Assembly (NCBI RefSeq): GCF_026914185.1
Contig: NC_070558.1
Coordinates: 8,813,501 to 8,877,500, forward strand
Direction: 5' to 3'
Length of the DNA: 64,000 bases
Source of the DNA: Puccinia triticina
Lineage: Eukaryota; Basidiomycota; Pucciniomycetes; Pucciniales; Pucciniaceae
The notes below the pieces were generated by a model, which had not been told where the DNA came from, did no database searches, and saw only the letters and a list, made by a program, of their open reading frames with translations. Position 1 is the stretch's first letter, and every line of letters starts with the position of its first letter. This document shows positions 55,670 to 64,000 of the stretch, one piece after another. A program made the translations under genes and the position numbers.

Positions 55670-56832
55670 ATGTTTTCTCGCGTCATACTTGTGATCTTCT
55701 GGTCTTTCTTAGCTACTGTTGGCACCATGTACACTCCATTAATGGAAGATGTTCCGGAAAAAACAAGTCATTCCTCTGCCGTGCTTGATGGTACATGGTA
55801 TTATTCTTATTATTGCTCGTGGGAGCAATCAAATGACGTTGAAATTCATTTTGGCTGTTTGATGCTGATTACATCTTTGATATCCTGTTTATATGCTTCA
55901 GCTCTTCCATCCAGGCCGTCTTCTCAAAGATTCATTCAACATTCAGAAGATCATGACGTTGTTCGAGGGAAAGATCCAAATTTAAATCTTACAGGAGACA
56001 AAAAGAAACAGTCAGAAAATAAATTTGATTTGGGAAAATCTGCCATAGGTTTTGCTTCAGCTGAGTCCCCAGCCCTTCAAGAAGGTTAGTCAATTCTACA
56101 AACCCCAAAGTATGTTGCACGCAGTTTGTAAAAGCGGGAGGCTTATGATCATCATTTTTTAGGTACCAGTCAAAATGAGCTCTTGCAGCTTATCTCAAGT
56201 TTCCATTCATATGAAATCTGACAATCTTTTTCTGGTTTTCAAAACAAACAACAATATGTTTTTAAATTCCAGAAAATTTGGCTGGGATGCTCAAAAAGGA
56301 ATCAAAAAAGGTTGTGCAAAATTTTGCACTGGTGGAACAGGATCTTGTTGGTTTTATGAGACGTATATTTTCCAGGTATGAAGACCCAGGGAAATATATT
56401 AAAGATGTAAATGATATCCTGGAATTCATTACAAAATCCAAAAACAAAATATATACTTTTCAAAAATTAAAGCTACTCCAAATTGGGGACACTGATACAA
56501 AAGGTTCAAACTTCAAACTAATGGTAGAGCTCTTGGAAGGCAAGAAATTCAATGTCAATGTACCAGAAAACATCAGTCCTGAGGATGATTTATTAATTGG
56601 GAGATATTTATTTAAAAATGCCGGAAAACTGTATGCAAATGAACTGAAGAAAAAGATTATTGAGTACAGTATGAAGTTTCCTAACTTGGGATTTGAAAAA
56701 GAATTCCCAATCAAGAACATGTTTTCTTGCGTGTTAAAAACAATTGATTTCTTGTTTAATAATGGTTTTATAGATCAGGAAACTTTAAGAAAAATAATTC
56801 AAGAAACAATGAATCACTACCGGGTTATCTAG
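55670..56832 (+). CDS. Secreted protein of unknown function (effector candidate)
   Basis: ATG 55670 opens a clear signal peptide (MFSRVILVIFWSFLATVGT). Exons: 55670-55790, 55902-56084, 56163-56198, 56273-56832. Introns are 55791-55901 (GTACAT...TTCAG, 111 nt and frame-neutral, so it could be retained), 56085-56162 (GTTAGT...TTTTAG) and 56199-56272 (GTTTCC...TTCCAG). Spliced, the protein is 299 aa. The mature part is Lys-rich and helical (LVEQDLVGFMRRIFSRYEDP; NELKKKIIEYSMKFP), with few cysteines and no known domain. In a rust this would be screened as a candidate secreted effector, but that role is inference from the signal peptide, size and lack of homology only. Confidence 0.7.
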
Positions 56833-57145
56833 CTTTCAAAAACTTCCTTGTACCAAAAAAGGCCTAGTTTGCTAGTGTAACAAATAGGCTGAAGTCTGTT
56901 GAAAAAAAAGAAGTCACAATAAATGGATTCAAGCCTTTATGAATGATTTTTGGTTCCTTGACTATTTTTTCTCTTCCTTGTTTCATTTTCAAGCATAATT
57001 GTTTTGACATGTATGTACTCAGTAGTTCTTGACTGCAACTATGTTTGAAAACCTGTTGCAGGAGATTTTGTAGTTAGTATTTATACATGAATTTATCCTG
57101 TAATAGAATCATGCATGCTTGCAAGCTCTCCTCACACCACAACAA
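56833..57145. other. 3' flank, no gene
   Basis: AT-rich sequence with AATAAATGG at about 56917 as a possible poly(A) signal of the preceding gene. Confidence 0.4.
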
Positions 57146-57147
57146 TA

Positions 57148-57357
57148 AGGGGATTCAAAGTTGGCCATGCAAAACTTGCATTTAATTTTGCAAGTTGGTG
57201 TTCAAGGCTTTTAATGAACAAAAAACTTTCAAACAGGCTGGGGGGTGTAGTGCAATGTGACTTGCATGCAATTTTGCAACTCGGTGTTCAAGAATGAACT
57301 TGAACACGGACTTGCAAAAGTGCATGCAAGTTGCACCTGGCCACCTTTGAAACCCCC
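57148..57357. mobile_element. MITE, AGGGGATTCAAAG / CTTTGAAACCCCC ends, TA flanks
   Basis: The left end AGGGGATTCAAAGTTGGCCATGC is mirrored by GTTGCACCTGGCCACCTTTGAAACCCCC at the right; internal GCAAACTTGCA-type palindromes occur. TA flanks at 57146-57147 and 57358-57359 suggest TA target duplication. Confidence 0.75.
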
Positions 57358-57494
57358 TAATAATTACTGTTGTAGTTCCACTCAATGACATAAAAGTGTT
57401 TTTTAACAACCACTTTGGATGTAAACCATGACTGTGCATTGATGTTCAGCTAAAAAACCATTGATTCAGAGCTGAGCTCCCACATATCAACCGG

Positions 57495-58431
57495 TGTGGT
57501 AGACGGAAAAGTGGAAAAATAAAAAGTTTTTTCTATGCCACATAATTACTCATACTAGGCCTCAAGATACCATCAAATGGACCCCAGAAATGGATTCTAC
57601 GGCCAATTTCACCCCTAGCCATCACTGGAAGCACCCCTGGACCCCCTCTAGTGTGGAAGTTACACCTCATGGACACATATCACACGGCCAGCCCCAGTAA
57701 CCCAGCTGTCATCTGCCCCAACCCGAGTTTCACAGTAGTACACTTATACATATCACAGGATACAAACATACATCTCCCTGTCAGGCTACACTCATTACAT
57801 ATTAACTACATACACTCCTTTATATACATAGTATGACATCATTTACACTGTTTCTGCAGCCTCAGACTTTGTGTATACACTAATTCCCCCTGTATGACAG
57901 CTCATGCAGTCTACTGTTACCTCATGCATGCATTAGAATGTTCTGTTGTATATTCTGACACCATTCATGTGCCCCTGAGGGGTTATGACATCATTTGTAT
58001 CTACTCCCACCAGCTAAAATCCCTCACCCTGTTGTCTAGATTAGCTGAAACCCTAACCCACAAGCCCCTCAGGGGCTCCCCTTTTGTCTATAAAAGGAGC
58101 TCTCTCCACCCCCAGTGGCCTGCTCCCCAGTTCCTCACCCAGAACTCACAAGTCACCCAACACTCATCCACACTCAAATCCTAAAACCCTTATAACAATA
58201 AATCAACCCTTATAACAACATTTCAACCCTTATAACAAAGTAATTGAAACACTTACACGTTGCCAGTCAAACAGATTTCATCTGGAACAGACCAGACCTA
58301 TCACTTAATAAAACTTGCCAAGCTGAGCTTGGTGGGTCTTGTTGACTGATAACAGAAGGGCAGAGCTTGCAACTCCATCATACCCTTCACCATTCAGCAA
58401 AAGGGTTTCATTACCACTTTTGAGTCTTACA
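57495..58431 (+). repeat. 5' LTR of retroelement copy 2
   Basis: TGTGGTAGACGG...GAGTCTTACA, 937 bp, followed by AGGGAGTCC-CAACGTGATCGG exactly as in copy 1. It shares CCTCAAGATAC and the CATTCAGCAAAAGGGT tail with the copy 1 LTR but is otherwise diverged. TATAAAAG at 58089 is the likely TATA box and AATAAAAC near 58310 a poly(A) signal. Confidence 0.85.
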
Positions 58432-59018
58432 AGGGAGTCCTCAACGTGATCGGATAATCTTGTTTGATTGACAACGTTTCAACCAAAGAAAACCAGAAAC
58501 CATCGTCTACGGATCTCAACCTCAAGCGGCGATAGGAATCAAATTTGTCAAACAAATCTATAACACTCAACGGCATATTCAGTTATTCTGTTGACAACTA
58601 GTCAACTTTTTGGACTATCTAAGGAACCAATTACGAACCTCTGAAAAGAACACATAACTACCTAACCTGAAAGGAGTGTTTCAAAGGAAGCGGCTAATTA
58701 TATACTGGAAGATGGTGTGTAGTACCTAAGGATTCAGATAATTAGATACTGTTAGAAGAAAACTCTGGAGCCCACTCAAAGGAAGCAGCCAATTATATAC
58801 TGAACGACGGTGTGTAGTACCTAAGGATTCAGATAATTAGGATACTGTTTGAAGAACCCTCCCAGGACGGTAAAGTTATCTTAGATATTAGAAAGAAACC
58901 CCCAATTTGCCCTGGTAAAGAAACCAGAGACCATATATTATTGTTTCTTTTTCAGAGCACAGTAACAGTTAACGAACAATCGTCATATTAAGAAAACTAG
59001 GATTCAACGAGAATCAAC
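58432..59018 (+). other. Leader of retroelement copy 2 with a 95-bp tandem duplication
   Basis: 58681-58775 and 58776-58870 are near-identical tandem copies beginning TCAAAGGAAGC and containing GTGTGTAGTACCTAAGGATT. A conserved TTTGCCCTGGTAAAGA-ACCAGAGACCAT precedes Gag as in copy 1. No TGG-type primer-binding site follows the LTR. Confidence 0.65.
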
Positions 59019-61541
59019 ATGAGTTTACCCTTCAGTACATTAGAAATGGGAGAAGGATTTGCTTCAAGTACCCCTTTAAGGAGCAGACCATTGGCAGGAA
59101 CTTCAGGATTACTTTGGCCAAGCGATGCCACAAACAATCCACCACCACCACCTAGGAAAGACAAAGGAAAGGGTCCAGAAAATCACTTCAGAGATCCTGC
59201 TGAAGAAGAAATGTCAGATTCAGATGAAACTCAAAATAACCCACCAAGAAATAATACCCCAAGACAACAACCGACCGGTTATGGGATTCATAACACTGAA
59301 AACAACCAAGAAAATATGTATCATCCTAATTTTCAACAACAACAACAACAACCTCAAATTCCAGTTCAGCAACCTCAGCCAATATACGTCTATACCCAAC
59401 CTGAGCACTCAAACAAACCTAACATCATCAGGAACGAAGAAGGGCTTTACTATGATGGGAGTCAGTTCATGAAGTTTCTACATCGGTTTGAACGGGTAGC
59501 CTATGGGTATGGTGCCACGGATCGTGAGAAAGCAATTCAGATACCACGGTTTATACGAACAGAAGAACTGAAGTGCGAACTCGAGGAAATGGAGGGGTAT
59601 GAAGAATACGACTGGACCAAACTGCGAGCTGACATGGTCAAAACCTGGGGCGAGTTAGATAACACCATTATGTACACCACAGAAGACCTCATAAAACTGG
59701 CCAAGCAGCAATCAAAGTCAGGAATCTCAACCCATCGAGAATGCAAAGAATATTTTGGAAAATTCACCAAAATCCTCAAGTACCTAGTCAAAAACGAACA
59801 TGTTAGCAAGAAAGACGAAGCTGGGGGACTGTTCTTAAGTGCCTTCCCAATGGAAAGTCAAAGAAGTGTTAAACGCATTCTAGTTAGCAAGGATCAGCTT
59901 CCAAAAGCTAAGGATGGCAGTAACAAAGCACCAAAATGGGAAGACTTGATAGCGGCTGCTGAAACAGAAGTTCGTGTGGACGATAGCGTATATACCAATT
60001 TCTCAAGTTTCTCTGAGTCAAACCGGACGATGCAGAAAGAATTGGACCACAAGAAAGGGGATGGCAAACGACGCAAGCAGATGCTGAAAGAAACTCCAAA
60101 TGAAAAAATAGTGGACCAAAAGTTTCAGGACATGCAACAAGAACTAGCTGCACTCAAAAGCCAGGTTCGAAGCAGCTTACCCACAAACTATAATAGGCAA
60201 GGTCCCTCAGACAAACAGGACTTTTATCGGGGTAACACTTGACCATCCACCCCGGTGTACGACACTTTGGTCTGTTATTATTGCAAACGTGAAGGGCACT
60301 CCACAGCCAGATGTCCAGAATATCTCAAAGATGAGGAACAAGGGCTGGTCAAGCGAAATGGGAAGGATTGGTTCCTACCAGACGGTCAGCACATACCTTG
60401 GATACCCTCCAGACCAATACGCTCCGTAGTGGCTGGTGCATCAGCAGATCCTAACATGCAAGAAGCTATACAAAGGTTAGCAAAATCCCAACAAGAAGGA
60501 AAGGGTAACACCCCAACAATGAAAGCCTCAGTACAAACCATCCATTGGAGCCCACCTACTCTAGGCGCTGAGAACTTCATAAAAGTCCATCCTATCACTA
60601 GGTCAGAAGCTCAGAAGGGTAGACGTGGGGTCAGGATCCAAGAACCGGAGCAGGAAGCCATGGATATTGATCATGAAGAGGAGGAATTAGATAACACTCC
60701 AAAGGACACTCCGAAAAAGACACCTGAGAAAGTTTGGAGCCGAGAGCGGGTACCGACAATCCTGAAGAAGGACTCACCTGAGGAAGCACTACTACAGGAC
60801 TTGGATAATGTGAAAATCCCTACCACCTTTGCACAGCTAACGGCAATATCCCCCTCGTACGCAGAGAAAGTCATAGCCAGTTTGCAGGAACGCCTTCCTG
60901 GAAAAAGCACTTCTACAACTTATATTAAGACAGAGGCAACTAACATAGCAGCACCAATGACCATACTTGCGGAAGATGAAGATCTCTCAGATCCCTGCTA
61001 CTACAGTTGTGCCCTGGGATATGTAACTGCAGAAGTTGGGGGAGAAAAAGTAGACTTCATGGTGGATTCAGGATCCATGGTCAATGTCATTCCTCGATTG
61101 GTAGCGGAAGATTTAGCGCTGGAATCAGTAATAGTGAACATACCAATGCAAGGTGTGGGTGGAGCCAGATGTGACATAACAGGAGTAGTGGAAAACTGTT
61201 CAATACAAATTGGTCGATTCTCCGGGCCAGCACATCTTTTCATATCACCAAAGGCTCAAGATTGCATTCTAGGACGACCTTTCCTCTTTGACCATGGATG
61301 TACCTTGGAATACCATGAAACAGGAGAAACACTCACTTTCCAGGGAAGCAAAGGAAGACGAATTTCAGTACCATTGGCACGAACTGGGCAAGGAAGAGGC
61401 TGGGATAATCAAAAGAACCTTAGTACAAATGTCATCAGGCCTGCTCCTCCATCGGATCCGCTCCAAGAGGAAGGCAAAGAACATCGCATGTTCAAAAAGA
61501 AATCAACTCAGCATTTTTTAGAACTTCCGGTGGCCATCTAG
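59019..61541 (+). pseudogene. Gag-protease of retroelement copy 2, one in-frame stop
   Basis: From ATG 59019 the frame has a Pro-rich N-terminus and the Gag core (QFMKFLHRFERVAYGYGAT; WGELDNTIMYTTEDL). A TGA at 60240-60242 (RGNT-stop-PSTPVYD) is where copy 1 has Arg. The zinc knuckle CYYCKREGHSTARC and a retropepsin domain follow: active site FMVDSGSMVNVIP, then DCILGRPFLFDHG. The frame ends at 61541. The protease would cleave Gag and is absent from copy 1. The codon context TTGA fits a TCGA ancestor. No reverse transcriptase follows. Confidence 0.88.
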
Positions 61542-61573
61542 GGAGTAGCTCGCTTCAGCTAGTCAAGCGTGTT

Positions 61574-62650
61574 ATGTCTTGGACACCGGTTTTCTTAGAC
61601 TGGCTCAAATCTGTTTTTGTTAAATACTTCCAAAAGACATCAAGACAAACAGCTGTTTTACTGTTCAAACTCTTTTCAGTCAAAAAGAACATCCTTATTA
61701 TGTTTTTTAAACTGTTAAAATTCTGCAGTGCCATAAAGAAAGGCTTACCGTTAAAATCCATTTCCAAAGGCACATCTGATTCCAAACCAGGTCTTTCCAT
61801 CAACACCACAAGGATAAATCAACTGGATAAGGACCGGCAGCAAATAGGAAAGTTACTCTCCAACGGGCTGGGATCACTGTTTCAGGAGAGATTATGTCAA
61901 AGCTGGAAGGAGGGGAGTTTATGGTGCATGACAAAGTACAAACCTATGGCCAAGAAAGTTCGACCTATCAATCAACCTATTCCACAGGCTTTGAATCCTC
62001 CACTGCAAAGACCTCCACTTACTCAAGGTCCCTACAAAACACCACTTACCCCAAATCCTCCTGATTTCAAGCCTACAGCCAGGATTACTGAAGAGTGCCT
62101 GAAGGTAGTTAACTTTGGACCAGAAGGATGGCTTTGGGAGGAAGAACTGAAACTCAACAAGCACCTCTTTAAACCTCACTTGGATCAACAAGAAGAAATG
62201 TTCAACAAACTGTCCCTTCAAGCCCCAGGACCCACAGATACAGACCCTGGAGAAAATGAAGGCAAGACTATCAGTATATGCAACCCAAGTATTAGTACTA
62301 CTACAGATCTCAACCCAACAGACTCACAAAATCCAATCAGTCCAAATCCAATCAGTACACCGTCTGAAGACATTTTTATCTTGCCGCCTGCGCCGGTTCC
62401 ACCAGATATTAACTCAACAACAACAAATTCAAGTAGCAAACTCAATGAAGACCATTCAGAAACTAAACAAGAATTGAAAAGATCAATCAATGATCTATAT
62501 CATCTTGAATCACAAAGGAATCAATTTATTTACTTATTTTACTCACTCAGGAAGCTCCTGGTTCAACTGTCACTGAAGATTCCGCCCGACCGCTTTGGAC
62601 AACTTCAGACACACTTCAACCGCCCAAGGCTCCTTGTTGGAATTGGTTAA
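61574..62650 (+). CDS. Conserved orphan ORF of the retroelement family
   Basis: 358 codons from ATG 61574, in a different frame from Gag and starting 33 nt after its stop. The N-terminus is hydrophobic and basic (LFKLFSVKKNILIMFFKLLK), like a membrane-proximal segment. The middle holds LCQSWKEGSLW. The C-terminal half has NKHLFKPHLDQQEEMFNK, PGPTDTDPGE, PPAPVPPDI and a closing IPPDRFGQLQ with PRLLVGIG. The same blocks close the copy 1 frame although surrounding DNA is diverged, so the ORF has been maintained. It matches no retroviral enzyme I know. Envelope-like, RNA-binding or Gag-accessory roles are all guesses. Confidence 0.65.
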   Translation: MSWTPVFLDWLKSVFVKYFQKTSRQTAVLLFKLFSVKKNILIMFFKLLKFCSAIKKGLPLKSISKGTSDSKPGLSINTTRINQLDKDRQQIGKLLSNGLGSLFQERLCQSWKEGSLWCMTKYKPMAKKVRPINQPIPQALNPPLQRPPLTQGPYKTPLTPNPPDFKPTARITEECLKVVNFGPEGWLWEEELKLNKHLFKPHLDQQEEMFNKLSLQAPGPTDTDPGENEGKTISICNPSISTTTDLNPTDSQNPISPNPISTPSEDIFILPPAPVPPDINSTTTNSSSKLNEDHSETKQELKRSINDLYHLESQRNQFIYLFYSLRKLLVQLSLKIPPDRFGQLQTHFNRPRLLVGIG

Positions 62651-63345
62651 ACAATTATCATTTTTCTCTTTTCTAAATCATCACAAACAGATATCAGCTC
62701 TAAATTCTGAAACTCTTGGGGCTTGAATCTTTCAAGTTGGGGGAGGAACTCACATTCTTTCAAAAAGTCACTCTTTTATCACCGTCCTCCCACCATCAAT
62801 CTCACAGTATTACTTGCCACAATTCAGAATATCTCAAAAGTCTATGGAAACCTTCCACTAAATCTACCTCCTCAGCAAGAGTTTAAACGGCTTATCCACA
62901 CTCGTTTTTGAAAACTACACTCTTTTTTTTACTTTCTTTTTTCTTTTCTTGCTCACAAATAACTCACTTTCTTTGAGGTTGAGGACAACCTTCTAAGTTG
63001 GGGGAGGGGGCTCTCATTTCATTTTTGGGTTCAGATTTTTTTTGGCTGGATCATCACAAAACTTCACAACAGACTCAACTGCGGCACTGGGACAATCAAT
63101 AACCCTGTTCTCATCTTGGATCAGATTCTTAGTTTTTTTGACTCGGATTGGGCTCTTTTGGTTAACGTGGATCACTCTTGAACCAACTATTTTGGAATCG
63201 GAGCGATGATCTTACATTGTACATAACAAACAACCAGGGAGCTCATGATACTCAGGTCTAAGAGTACTAATGCCATAGATAATAGGCTGCAGAGCAATGG
63301 CTCAAGCTGAACAACCCTGGTTCAAACTTTGACGGAGCCGGGGGA
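62651..63345 (+). promoter_or_regulatory. 3' interior of retroelement copy 2 with repeated polypurine motifs
   Basis: AAGTTGGGGGAGG at 62734 and TAAGTTGGGGGAGGGGG at about 62994, the latter after TTGAGGACAACC as in copy 1. GCCGGGGGAGCG at about 63335 could be a diverged final tract, but no TGTGG LTR start follows it. The 3' LTR is therefore missing, displaced by other sequence, or outside the window. Confidence 0.55.
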
Positions 63346-64000
63346 GCGTTCCCAGTACCCAGTAGCTACGGACCAGATATCCGGATCAGCCAGGAGCCGA
63401 CAAGATTGGATAAAAGATGAAAGACTTGTTTTGTTTAACCCAAGACGGGGACGGAGTCAAGGCGATGACCTGGGAACCCGGACGGTGACCTGGGGCGATA
63501 ATCTACCGGCAAAGTCAAACTCTGCCACTTCAGCGACCGCCTCGGTCGACAGTGAATGGGTGCTCGGTTGGAGCAGCCCTATCTCCAGCAGCTCAATCCT
63601 CTCAAGTTCGTTTGGCACAGAACCGAGGTCCGTGTGATTAACGGACTCCATTCACTGACTGGTCCACTGAAACCAAGCAGGGGTGATAGTCCCTCCTTGA
63701 TATATTGATCCATCCATGATCAGGATGGGATTGTGGATGGAGAATCCCAGCTAGCAAACAGTAAAAACAAACAAACGGGTCAGCGACACCGTGGCTAAGG
63801 AAGCTAAATGTGTAGCTACACAGACAACAAAGGCTCACACGAGCCAACGTTTCGTTGGATACTCCTCGGTTCCTCAGAGGATAGTCTAAAGGAACTCAGG
63901 TATACTGTAGAATGAATGAGAGTGAGAAGGTGGTTGATGGTAGAAAAATCAGGAGGGGAGGGAGCTCTTTTATACTCGACCGGGTTCTGCGGGCACCTAC
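63346..64000 (-). other. Unassigned; possible minus-strand gene or element start
   Basis: Read on the minus strand, a TATAAAAGAGCTCCCTCCC box (about 63960-63978) is followed by a CT-rich leader and short frames including ITPAWFQWTS and SVPNELERIELLEIGLLQPS. This resembles the promoter and leader of an LTR element or gene entering from the right edge. Too little is present to name it. Confidence 0.3.

Overview
The window looks like nuclear DNA of a filamentous basidiomycete, most likely a rust fungus (Pucciniales, Puccinia-like). The reasons are: host genes cut by many short introns (about 45-110 nt, GTAAGT/GTATGT donors); a dense load of hAT, Ty3/Gypsy, KDZ and foldback/MITE elements; and an HMG-like, repeat-associated gene type that I associate with rust genomes. 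Genus and species are inferred. No rRNA, convincing tRNA gene or CRISPR array was seen.

Layout. 1-15 kb is mobile-element territory. It holds a broken hAT transposase, several MITE-like inverted repeats, a complete hAT element with a perfect 8-bp target duplication (7657-10491), and a decayed Ty3/Gypsy pol with a probable LTR. 15.8-17.3 kb holds an unrecognised intron-containing gene with an acidic tail. 18.7-20.2 kb is an array of about 54 copies of a 28-bp hairpin-forming repeat. Next to it lies a ~700-bp foldback element (ends at 20273 and 28067), split by a young, nearly intact LTR retrotransposon (20961-28051). That retrotransposon encodes Gag and an orphan ORF but no reverse transcriptase or integrase. 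28.1-31.8 kb (minus strand) holds a KDZ transposase pseudogene followed by an intact five-exon unknown gene. 34.05-41.63 kb is flanked by the same 30-bp ends as the foldback element and contains a cyclophilin gene and a low-complexity ORF. 41.7-44 kb (minus) is a broken HMG-like family gene, followed by MITEs.

45.8-56.8 kb is the most host-like part. It contains a complete five-exon gene for a 903-aa secreted, silk-like Gly/Pro/Ala/Ser/Asn-rich protein, an intact DSN1/MIS13 kinetochore gene, and a small secreted protein gene that could be an effector candidate. 57.5-63.3 kb is an older relative of the 21-28 kb retroelement. It keeps the aspartic protease and the same orphan ORF, again without pol.

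The genes do not form one pathway. The transposons have nested, decayed and probably captured host sequence around a few functional genes. In-frame stops in the element genes are all TGA or TAG, mostly at sites explained by TCG-to-TTG change. This suggests cytosine-directed mutation of repeats.
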